In this document: in pieces, positions 41,725-51,237 of the stretch | Layout of the letters: the number at the start of each line of letters is the position of its first letter | Numbering within the stretch: the first letter of the stretch is position 1 | From: Pardosa pseudoannulata | Taxonomy: Eukaryota > Arthropoda > Arachnida > Araneae > Lycosidae | DNA: 64,000 nucleotides | Direction of reading: 5' to 3' | NCBI GenBank assembly: GCA_032207245.1 | Contig: CM063499.1 | Span: 84,097,705 to 84,161,704, forward strand | Made by a program: the position numbers and the translations under genes | The notes under the pieces: model-generated | Told to the model about the DNA's origin: nothing | Database searches by the model: none | The model's input: only the letters and a program-made list of their open reading frames with translations

Positions 41725-42000
41725 TCTTTAGTTTTTTTGAGATATGTAAATGCTGCAAGTCATTTGAATGGTCAACATGTGTAAATATATAATTTAATTC
41801 GATGCAATCCTTTTCTAACACATGGATTTTACAAGTCCATTGAGATTTAGGAGCACGAAGTCTTTTGGCCTTGCTTTTATAAATTCCAGAACGATGACAG
41901 CAAAATAACGTCTTTTTCCCATCTTTGGTATTGTATGTCCTTGATTTTACAAACGATACACCTGCAGTACTTTCTTCAGTAGCTTTCCAGTTTTCAAACT
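41725..42000 (-). pseudogene. Second copy of zinc-finger exon 2, truncated at its 3' end
   Basis: This matches 38381-38656 with a handful of substitutions. The acceptor at 42001 is preserved. The codon that is a stop in copy 1 is TCA here, so the region from the F-x-N-W-K start through FCCHRS, W-T-C and T-H-V-x-H is open. At the duplication junction the reading continues into unrelated sequence (KKLKN, then IF...), so the end of the exon and the donor are missing. One visible difference is Gly to Asp in the H-V-G-H pair. Confidence 0.55.
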
Positions 42001-42179
42001 CTTAAATAATAATGAAAAAATGACTTAGTATTTTAAAATTATATTTATCAACTTTTTAGAACATTTATAATTGTGACAAACATAGAAAACATTTGAAAAG
42101 AAATAAGTTATAATTGGTATAAAAATAGAAGTATTTCCTAACAACATGCTTTATTTGAAAATAAATACAGCAATAAAGA

Positions 42180-42540
42180 AAGAAAATGAAAAATTTCGTT
42201 TTGCATACATTGAAATCCATTTGTTGTTATTATTTGTTGTATCTATAAAAAAAAAATTACCAGAAAAATGAATTAAATTAGGCTTTTTACTTTCAATAAA
42301 TTACATTTGATCTGTTTTAATGTGTAATCTCAAAGCAGCAGATGTTGATAATTGACAATTATTTATTACAGATAAATAAACCTACAAGATTTTAATTGTT
42401 GTTTATGAACTCGACATGCTGATATAAAATCTTATTAGATTTCAAAGCTTTGTCACAAAACAACAAGGGATTTTGAAACCGTATAGATTATCCCTAATAC
42501 AAAAAATTTTAAATATGGTTATTATATGGTTTAAAAAATT
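42180..42540 (-). pseudogene. Eroded second copy of the two-finger exon
   Basis: Collinear with 38890-39190, but broken by many small deletions: codons for several zinc ligands are lost, the donor reads AATTTTTT instead of GTAAGTGT, and the acceptor CAG is gone. No frame survives. The deletions preferentially remove G/C-containing words, as in the rest of 42050-43350. Confidence 0.6.
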
Positions 42541-43049
42541 ATTTATACGAAAGCATGAATTTAATTAAACACAATTAACATGTGAGAAGCATACATTAAG
42601 AAACAATTGATGTATATTATAATCTGTTTAACTTACTCAAATCACATTTAATTGTTTTAATTGTTTATTTAAACAGATAGTTAAAATAATGAAGCGTAAT
42701 AAATAGTTATTTCACTGACATTATCGATTCCAATGGATTTTTTATATTATACCATCGTCTTAAAAATTCAAAATCAGCGATTAATTTATGTTTCCAGTGA
42801 ATTTATTTATCTCGAACATTTTGATAAATAGAATTATTTCTTTCATTGGTTGGTAAGTTCATTAGATTTCTAAAATTAAATATCTTAATTTTATGAATTT
42901 TATTATTCTTAAAATAAAGAGACAGATCGTACATAGAATTATCCAAATTAAACAGATAATTATATATTTAATTAAACTTACTGATATTTATATTAAATAA
43001 GTTACAAATGAAAGATCATTCATTATTTTTTAAAGCAATTTTTCATTTA

Positions 43050-43094
<45 letters not shown>

Positions 43095-43404
43095 TCATAT
43101 ATATATTTATATATATTAGATATATGTATGTATACAAAATATGCTAGCTAATTGATATTTTAACCAATTAATTTGGAATAATTTAACTATAAATATGTAA
43201 AATCTCAGATTTACAAAAAAAGAAAATGAGATAAATTGATAAATTCTGAAAAAAAGGATATATTATTACTATTAATACATACATATATATTAAATAATAT
43301 GTATGTCTATATATTTCATACATAGTCATTATTATTCATATTAAATAAAGATTTACATGTAGATAAATTTGGATACAATTTTTAAAACATTAAAACGCAC
43401 AAGG

Positions 43405-43845
43405 TTAGGAGAGAAATGTTAATTTTTGACAAATTCTAAATTCTTTCAAATTCTGAGCACTTTCTAAATGTTCTCGTAATTCCAGTAAATTTCGAAATTT
43501 CAAATTACAGGTGTCCTCTTTGCACTCTCTATTACTCTCGGGTCTTTCATTTTGACTATTTCTTTCATTTTCATTTTTATGCGTGCGATTAACAGGCTTT
43601 GTTAAATTTTTTTTTCTGATAAAACACAGAGCTGCAATAATGGATAAATAAAGAGAAATGAATAGATAAGAAGCCAATAGTGGAAAGAATCGCCAAGATA
43701 TTGTGCCATTTTCATAAATCGCTGCCAATGTACTTCCCAGCCAATCACAGGCCGAGTGGAATACCAGGTACCAGGCGCCTGTTTTGCATATCGCTAAGTA
43801 TATTTGAATTCGGGTAGAATCCCAGTTCCGTGGGCCAGCCGCCAT
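43405..43845 (-). pseudogene. 146-codon open frame fused by a 74-bp deletion; hydrophobic segment plus one C2H2 finger
   Basis: This is the longest ATG-initiated frame outside the satellite. It starts at ATG 43845 in a fair context (AAAAAC before the ATG, G after). Residues 1-50 come from the repeated end sequence, about 52-76 form a hydrophobic helix-like stretch (FFPLLASYLFISLYLSIIAA), and 108-131 hold a finger with C108, C113 and H126 but Gln at the expected second His (131). Compared with copy 1 (40256-40700), a 74-bp deletion near 43640 removed the first finger and brought two frames together, and the codon that is a stop in copy 1 is Gln here. The open frame is therefore a product of rearrangement; expression is doubtful. 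Confidence 0.35.
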
Positions 43846-44947
43846 GTTTTTGGCTCTATTATTGTATAAGTGATCGCCAAATTGTCGCCAAGTGATGTTT
43901 ACAATCTGTGTATTAAGTTTATAAGCATATTTTGAACAAAAAAAGGCTTGAAATTTTGTTAAGAGGAATACAAATTTAAATTTGAGTGTTCAATGTATTT
44001 AAAGGCGCTTTTGTACTGTTTATTAAACTAAACAATGCGGAACTTTCGCAATAGGTGCAAATTAAGCAAAATATAAGCATTAGTTGGTTATATTTAGGCA
44101 ATTATGCTTATAAAATATTTAGTTATATTTATAAAATACGGTTGCTATTTAGTGAAATTCTTTTAAAACTATCGAACAATTATAAAGTAATAAAGTACGT
44201 TACAAATTGCTTTTAGAAATTTAGCTTAAAACCTGAAAGAAAACAAAAGTAATTGTTTTAAAGAAATTACTTAAAGTTCTAAAGAAAATGAGGGGGATAA
44301 ATTATTTTTCTTATCCAAGGGAGGCAAAGGCCCACTTGACCTCACTATTAACAATTGGCGAAATAATATAATTTAAAAAACAGTGTAATATACTATAAAA
44401 TAATATTTTAAAATATTTTGTCTGGTATTAAAATTAGATACAATTTGAATAAAAAGGTTTTAAAAATATAAATGTGAAATTTAATGAACATTGCACCTAA
44501 ATTAGATATCTCATTTGGAGGATGCAACCTATTTACTAATATTTGACAGTACAAAAACAAGCTTAAATACATTAAAACCTCAATAACGACATTTCAAACC
44601 TTTTATTATTCAAAATATGCTTTGATAATCGTATATAAAAAATTACCGCAAGGGCATGATCGAAATGAACATGTGGTAGCACAGACTCCATGATTTATTT
44701 TTAGTTTAAAAATCGTTTGCAATTTTTTTTTAAGTTTTGGTTTTGCTATAAAGTTTTTTATAAAATCGATATGAAATAAAAGTTGTTGTTTTAAGAAGAC
44801 TGGAAAATGTTTCGCTTCTTTTAATTGGATTATATGCCTGATTAAGGGATAAGAATATAAATATGGCTCAAACTAAGTGTATAATTAATTTAATATCGTA
44901 ATTATACACGATATTTTTTGTGACCCGGACATGATAAGAAGACAAAA

Positions 44948-45780
44948 ATGCCGGATTTTATACCGGAAAATACAGATGTAAACATTGAAGTCAGCAACGA
45001 TAACAAGGAATTATGCAAGGTGAGTGTTAAAATACCACCTTTTTGGGTTGATAAACCCGAAATATTGTTTTTCCAAGTGGAAGCTCAATTTAAAATCAGC
45101 GAAATAACAGCTAAGGAAACGAAGTTTAATTATTTAATTTCACCACTTGATCCAAAATATGTCGAGAATATATGGGACATAGTTAACAGTACCAGTAAAA
45201 CTAAATATTCTGATTCAAAATTTATTTAAGGAAAGTGAAAGTGTAAGAATTCAAAAATTAATCACAGGAATAGAACTTGGCGACATGAAACCCAGCCAAC
45301 TGTTGTAAAAATTGAAGTCAATAGCCACTTCTGATGTTTCCGAAAAATTAATTAAAACACTTTGGCTAGGAAAATTACCGGAATCTATAAAAAATATTTT
45401 AGTTGTCACTAATGAAAATATTGATAGTTTAGCTGTTATGGCTGATAAAATTAACGATATGAGTTCTAAACAAGAGATATGCAGCGCAAGTAATACTACT
45501 CAAAATTATTGATAGAATTGAATTAATTGATAGAATTAAACATTTAGAACAACAAATGGCTGAATTAAATATGCGTGCTGGTGATAGACCAAAATTAAGG
45601 AATGCTAATTTTCGTCATCGGTCTCGATCTCGAAGTGGTCGACGCGTAAAATTCGATCCGAATGGAAAATTATGCTACTACCATTTTCGATTTGGATCCA
45701 GATGTTTCCCCGAAAAATGTAAATCTCCTTGTAGTTGGACAAAGAAAACGCAAGATAATCAGAAAAACTCAAACCTGTAG
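44948..45780 (+). pseudogene. Broken gag fragment of a Gypsy-type LTR retrotransposon
   Basis: The first frame opens at ATG 44948 and carries the typical arthropod Gag start, KIPPFW followed by FFQVEAQF and KFNYLIS. It then loses frame near 45200 and stops at 45229. The next piece (frame +1) holds MKPSQLL, a TAA stop at 45306-45308, then KTLWLGKLPE. A second shift near 45500 lies beside a short ATTGATAGAATT tandem duplication, and the last piece (45523-45780) ends in a basic Arg/Ser stretch and a Cys/His-containing tail (CYYHFRFG...CKSPCSW). I recognise this order from insect and other arthropod Gypsy Gag proteins. No protease, reverse transcriptase, integrase or LTR is present; the piece ends before 45900 against the inverted zinc-finger repeat. 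A leader-like GTGACCCGGACATGATAAG lies just upstream (44919). Confidence 0.8.
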
Positions 45781-46070
45781 TGGACTTGGCGACAAACTCT
45801 ACTACAAACAAAGATGCAAAATGGACGCTAGAAAATCCAAATTTAGAGGTCTTGAAGTATTGTTAGCTACAAGAACCAATAACAGTAATGTATTCTAATC
45901 ACGTGTTATTTCCCTCAATACCCTAAAATAAAGGCGCTGGTTGACACCCCCACCTTTTTGGGGGGTGGCGGAAGAGTCCGAAACGAAGAGCAAGGTTTGC
46001 CAGAAACCAAGTTCTAGAATTTGGCGATATCGCCCACGCTTGGCGTGCCCACTGAACTGCCCCCCCCCCC
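45781..46070. other. GC-richer junction sequence with hairpin and C12 run
   Basis: Between the gag fragment and the inverted zinc-finger module lies about 290 bp with a hairpin-like CACCCCC...GGGGGGTG (45944-45967), two TTGGCGA words (45786, 46021) and a C12 homopolymer (46060-46071). Overlapping open frames here on both strands look like by-products of its base composition. Confidence 0.5.
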
Positions 46071-46188
46071 CAAACTGGGATACGGCCTGTCGGAAAGAAT
46101 TTAAGCTTCGTATTATAACAGGAGCCTGGAACCTGGTATTCCACTGCCTGTGATTAGCTGTTAAGTACAATGACTGCGATTTCTAAAA

Positions 46189-46560
46189 TTGGCAAAATTT
46201 CTTGGCGATGCTTTCCAAGATTGGCTTCTTATCTATTTATTTCTCTTTATTTATACATTATTTATTTCTTTATTTAGAAGAATTTGGAACGTACAAAGAG
46301 TGGAGATTGAAAGTTTGAATTGTAAATATTGCAGTTATGTGTTTTACCAGAAAAAAATATTTAACAAAGGTTGTTAATCGCATGCATAAAAATGAAAATG
46401 AAAGAAATGTTCAAAATGAAAGACCTGAAAGTAATATAGAGTGTAAAGAGGACAACTGTAATTTGTAATTTCGAAATTCAACGGAATTACGAGAACATTT
46501 AGAAAGTGCTCATAATTTGAAAGAATTTAGAATTTGTCAGAAATTAACATTTTCTCCAAA
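46189..46560 (+). pseudogene. Broken C2H2 zinc-finger module, inverted copy
   Basis: The plus-strand reading has the same hydrophobic lead, RIWNVQR, then NCKYCSYVFYQKKIF, and stops after NKGC (46377). In another frame the second finger continues, with a TAA where copy 1 has Lys, and it retains CAT (His) at 46511 where copy 1 has a stop and copy 2 has Gln. Sequence comparison of the three copies therefore shows independent breaks in each. No intact protein is encoded. Confidence 0.55.
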
Positions 46561-46654
46561 CCTGGTACATTTTATTGTTTTAAAAATTGTATCCAAATTT
46601 TTCTACATGTAAATCTTTATTTCATATTTTTTATTTAATATAATTATATAGATA

Positions 46655-46888
46655 TATGTATTTAATATATATATATATATATATATATATGCATTATATA
46701 GATATAGTATTTGCATGCTCTTTTCAGAATTTATACAACTTTATCATCTTTTCTTTTTTTTTTTTTTTTTTTTTTTTTTTGTAAATCTGGGATTTTTAGA
46801 ATATTTAGGTTGTTACCAATTATGTCTACCCCTTAATTGGTTGTAAATAGTAATTAGCTAGCCTATTTTGTGTACATTCATATATCTA

Positions 46889-46943
<55 letters not shown>

Positions 46944-46945
46944 CT
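46655..46945. repeat. TA microsatellites and a T homopolymer of about 30
   Basis: TA runs lie at about 46663-46690 and 46888-46940, with a run of about 30 T's near 46748-46782 between them. All lie inside the inverted zinc-finger element; the outer TA run corresponds to the one at 39823 in copy 1. Confidence 0.9.
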
Positions 46946-47219
46946 GAAAGATCTTGCGTTAAAATAATTTAATGAAGGTTTAACTTTAATTTGTAACTTT
47001 AATTAAATATCAGTTAACCTTTAATTAAATATATACTCGCCCCCTCCCCTTCCTTTAAAAAAATTTTATGTACGAACCTGTCTCTTTCGGATTGCTGAAA
47101 TAATATACAAATTCACGGAAAGCGTAACCAAGATATTTCGCCAATTTTAAAAATCTGCCAATGTACTTATCAGTCAATCACAGGGCGAGCGTAATACCAG
47201 GTTCTAGACGCCTGTGTAT

Positions 47220-47349
47220 TATATATCTAATACTGCCAGTACTTTAAGGGAAAGAGATCGAGTGGACAACCCCGAATGGTTCGATTTGGATTGGAGCGCT
47301 ACGACCTACTGTTTTGCTACACAATGCCTAATGATACGTGTACGTACCG
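47220..47349. other. Short spacer between two inverted-repeat elements
   Basis: About 130 bp of moderate GC content with no coding signal. It separates the zinc-finger element from the next inverted-repeat pair. Confidence 0.4.
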
Positions 47350-48455
47350 CTTAGACGAGTGGATCGGGACAGTCAATTTTGGTGCTACATATCCAGTAGA
47401 AAATTCCTTGGCTCACTGGCGCCATCTATTAACTAAAAATCTATTTTAAGTTATCGTGAGCTCGTGTCTAGGACAAAAAGAAATTATAAATAATAACGAA
47501 GGCTTACTGTTGAATGAAACAGAAATTTCACCAATAAATACAGATTTCTATCACACCTATTGCAGCTCCAATAAATAAGATTTATTTGTTTTTATTTGTA
47601 TGGTCTTTTACATTTTAACAATAACTAGTAAAAATATGTAATCACATTGCATTATTCAGCCAATGTTTATTCTCAGTTTATTCCTTTTAAGTTCTCAGAT
47701 TGCAATTCATTTTTGCTCTTTACTAAGTGAAATAATTATTCAATATTGCTGTATACTTTTGAAAGGAATAGTAAAATTTAAACTTATGAATATTCAAAGA
47801 TATAAAAATATATGCTTCTAAATTACTATATTGAATAACATTTTTTCAGAACAATGTTTTTATCATTAAAAATTAGGCTGTTTACTGCTCATTATTTAAA
47901 GTTTAAGGCTTAAAAGTTAAGGCTTAAATGTTTATAATGGAAAAAAATGATTTTAAAATAAGAAAAAAAAATGAAAAAGATTTAAAAAAAATTAACTGTT
48001 AAAAATAAAAATCAGTTTTAAAAAATTGTCAAAAGTGTAAAATAAATATTAGAAATGAATATTAGAAATAAAATAAAATATTAAAATATGAAAATAATAA
48101 TAAATATTAAGATTAATAAATTTATTAAAATAAAATATTAGAAATACTAGCACTTCTCAAGCTCATTTCTTAGTAAAAAAACTAATTTTATGAACTTAAA
48201 ACGACAAAAACTAACAAAAAAGTAAAAATAAAAAATTTATAATTCAGGTAACAAAAATAAAAAGGAGAAAGTAGAAAACTGACTGAAAATACTGTCGAAA
48301 ATGTAAATAAAATAATAAAAAAAAACCTGCCAAATTAATTCAGTAGTTTTAGTCAATATATTAGTTCATAGATGGCGCCACTGAGCTAAACAATTTTCTA
48401 TCGTGAGTGTAGCACCAAAATTGGCTGTCCCGATCCACACGTCTGCTTAAAGTCA
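47350..48455. mobile_element. 1.1-kb element with about 90-100-bp terminal inverted repeats
   Basis: The left arm (47350-47440) and right arm (48345-48455) are reverse complements over the words GTGGATCGGGACAG, CAATTTTGGTGCTACA, TAGAAAATT and TGGCGCCATCTAT, in the same order. The interior is about 0.9 kb of A-rich, low-complexity, non-coding sequence. This fits a miniature inverted-repeat transposable element or a solo foldback element. I cannot assign a superfamily. Confidence 0.7.
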
Positions 48456-48486
48456 ATCCACGAAATCCGGTACCGGAGATCAGCGC

Positions 48487-49040
48487 AGTAACTAGTAGCG
48501 TACCCTGAAATTGTTTTTTGTGGGGGGGGGGATGCATATTGTCATAGCGAACCAGGGCACCCCTATGAAAATTGCAGAAGGGGCTTGAACTCCCCCATTT
48601 TGTAAAAACAGTTCTTTAAACTAAATTTAACTCTTAAATATGCAAATACAACACATGGAGACACATATTGTTATCTCAGACCCCCCTCCTAAATTCTCTC
48701 CTATAGGCGCCTATAATTGCCATGAAAAAATAGACTTCTTTAATTTAGAATTATCATTATGTAATAGCCAAAGAATACATTATATCAATTTAATTTCTCC
48801 GTTGTAAAAATATTCACGAACTGATATAATTTTTACGAAGTTATAAAAATTAGAAAAATAGGGCCAGAGATAGTATGAAAATAAAATTTTTTTACTTACC
48901 AGAATTGATAGAATCCGGTATCATTGATAATTGATGAAATACCATTTAATGATCGATAAAAGCAGTTGCAATTAAAAAAAAGGAAGGGGTATATTTTCCT
49001 TTGCACCCCCCTCCCCCCTCTTTGGGTACGTCTCTGGTTC
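48487..49040. mobile_element. MITE-like relic with CGTACCC ends
   Basis: The left end reads CAGTAACTAGTAGCGTACCC and the right end, reverse-complemented, CCAGAGACGTACCC; both are followed inward by G-rich runs (a G9 run near 48521; C-rich on the plus strand near 49006-49018). The interior has no open frame. It is abutted on the left by the 47350-48455 element and on the right by another small element. Target-site duplications are not clear. Confidence 0.45.
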
Positions 49041-49059
49041 GACGTATCCCCAATCTAAT

Positions 49060-49354
49060 GTAGCCTCCACACTATGGCCAATTGTTCACCATTTCCTGAT
49101 GGTGACCTTGGACGATGGTTCACGGGTTGCATCCACACGCTGGGCCACTAAATGAGCCGAGCTCGTGGATTCGTCCATAGGGTCTACTGCGCACTTTAGT
49201 TGCGCATCTGGCTGCCTTTGATCTTTGGAGAAAAACCGCCTCCGAAGCCATCGTCCACCAAGGCTATTTTATCGTCTGCCGCCATCGACCTCGATAAGCC
49301 AATCCCTTTCGACGGTGGTCATGGCTTGCAGTGGGTTATAGTGTGGAAGGGCCT
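49060..49354. mobile_element. Small MITE-like element, about 295 bp
   Basis: The left end contains CCTCCACACTAT and the right end, reverse-complemented, GGCCCTTCCACACTATAA; the subterminal stretches also agree loosely. The interior is GC-richer than its surroundings. A frame at 49200-49463 crosses the right end without domain support, so it is not called a gene. Confidence 0.5.
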
Positions 49355-51237
49355 TAAGGGTTATGTTTATACCTCTTGCATAAATATCGGTATATCATTG
49401 GTTAAGAAACACAAAAGTAATCATCCTATAACTACGCGCATGTGCAGAACCAGCAACCAGTGAGAAAGTTTTGTGTCAACCACAATCTTTAGTGTTAATG
49501 CTGTGAGATTGCTGCAATATTAAGATCATTGTTGGTGGAAATGCAATATAGTTAATTCTTGTGTTAATCAGTAACCTGTGCAATAACTGCATCACACTTT
49601 ACTCCGATTTTAAAGAAAAAAATACAGTTTCTAACTAAAGTAACTATAATTATATTTCTTACGTATGTTCATGGCTTACTGTAGAATTACTTCACATCTT
49701 TTTGAGTTACTGTAGTAATACACTGCATTTTTTCTCCAAACTTTGAAAAAAGTGGGATGCAGTTGTACAGTTTACTGTTAACAAGTGTTTCTAATTATTG
49801 ACATGAAGTTGGTTCATCCAAACAGTACATTTGCATTCAGTTGGCCCATTCGATTACTAAGCTGGCATTCACTTGACCATTCATGTCCCATCCTAACTGT
49901 TGGCAATCTATAAGGCAATTTGTCGCAACGTCACGAACTACTATATTGCCCTTCCTATTCATTTTCATGTTTACAACAACCAATAGACAAACAATAAACT
50001 GCCCTTCTGTTTGAAACTAAAGCCAGAATTGTCATAATTTGAGAATTTGCCCTACTGCGTGAAATCGCTTTATTAGAAACAGCCTATAGCCAGCTCTAGG
50101 CCATCGTTGGCCAACTTACCATATAGATGTTGACCCATCCTCAGTTGGGTCTAGTACAAAGAATAATTTCAAGAATCCCAGAATTTGGCATATCAACTAT
50201 ATTTGATTTAAACCCTTATGCTTCTTTACAAATAAAATTTACGAAATTTTACGAATAAGATTTGTAAGATAAAAGAATGACTACTCTAAAAAATGTAGTA
50301 ATTTTTTTACAATTTTATTAGTTAAGATTTACACAAAAAGCACAATGTTTGCGACTGAAATACAGATACACTAAGTAAATTCTTGCACATTTTGATACAG
50401 TAAAAATGAAACAAATACAAACATGTGATTCACATAGTCACACAAATTAAGTCTTTAGAACAAACAGATAAAAACATTCTCTATAAACATGAATACAAAA
50501 TCAGTCTCAAGATTAAGAAAAAAAAATATGAAGTGAATAGAAAATATGGACATTAAGTTATATGTAATATATCAAAACAACAACTTATAAAACAGTCTGT
50601 AAAGAACAAATAAGATTCAGACAAAAAAAAAAAGAAAAAAAATGGAGAGAAGAAATAAATCTACAAAATTTGTTCTCGGTTGTTTACCAGTCTTTAAACA
50701 CGTTTTTATATAAATACAAAAATTCAAAGATATCAGAATTAAAAATTACTTTGATGCAGTCTTTGCAAAAATTTTGAAATAGCGATTCCTGTATGCTTAT
50801 TTCATGTAAAATTGTTCTGGTTTGGTGTGAATACATAAAATCCCCGTCCAATATTAAAAATACGGTACGTTAAAGTTTCTACGCTTTGTAGTACAAAATT
50901 TGGGATGCATATGTATAAAACACATCAATCTCATAATGTAAATTGTTTGTATTTTGTTGTTTCGTATGATAATCGGGGTAGTTTTTTTCATTGAAACCCT
51001 TTCGATAAAAGTTGTATTAATACTCGTTTAAAAATAAAATATTAGAAAATGTTATATAAATAAGCCAGTCTTGGCTCTCAAAACTTGTGTATAATCATCC
51101 TCAAGCTACCGTTCAATAAAATGATATGCAGTACACTGAGAGTTTTAATATGAAATTGTAAATGCTATGAACGCCTCTATAAAAAATGTCCCATTGGTTA
51201 AACTCTAACCCTAAAACATCTGGTAGGTAAAAAGGTA
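49355..51237. other. Non-coding sequence without recognisable features
   Basis: About 1.9 kb of AT-rich DNA. Frames are short on both strands and I see no splice-supported exon, repeat family or RNA gene. It may be intergenic or intronic. Confidence 0.45.

Larger units (their letters stand above)
38377..44860. repeat. Tandem segmental duplication, unit about 3.2-3.3 kb (two copies)
   Basis: Copy 1 (about 38377-41723) and copy 2 (about 41724-44860) align throughout. The offset is 3344 at the left (TGTAAATGCT at 38401 and 41745) and 3197 further right (ATTTACATGT at 40154 and 43351). Identity is very high at both ends, but about 42050-43350 carries many short deletions, and a further 74 bp is missing near 43640. 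The join at about 41724 puts GGGATAAGAATAT directly against TTCTTTAG. The left breakpoint falls inside the zinc-finger exon 2, so copy 2 lacks the last bases of that exon and its donor. Confidence 0.9.
46071..47219 (+). mobile_element. Inverted copy of the zinc-finger repeat bounded by about 88-bp imperfect inverted repeats
   Basis: 46116-46203 and 47130-47219 are imperfect reverse complements, sharing AACCTGGTATT, CTGTGATT, TAAGTACA and AAAATTGGC in matching order. The same end sequence occurs in the tandem copies at 40593-40655 and 43726-43790. The interior matches 39600-40620 in reverse orientation, so this is a third copy of that module on the opposite strand. The bounded structure, about 1.1 kb, looks like a non-autonomous DNA transposon carrying a zinc-finger fragment. 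No transposase is visible and target-site duplications were not identified. Confidence 0.6.

Noticed and set aside
45895..46170. Several overlapping frames of 70-90 codons on both strands
   Set aside because: They coincide with a GC-rich patch and a C12 homopolymer, lack domains, and run into a transposon end.
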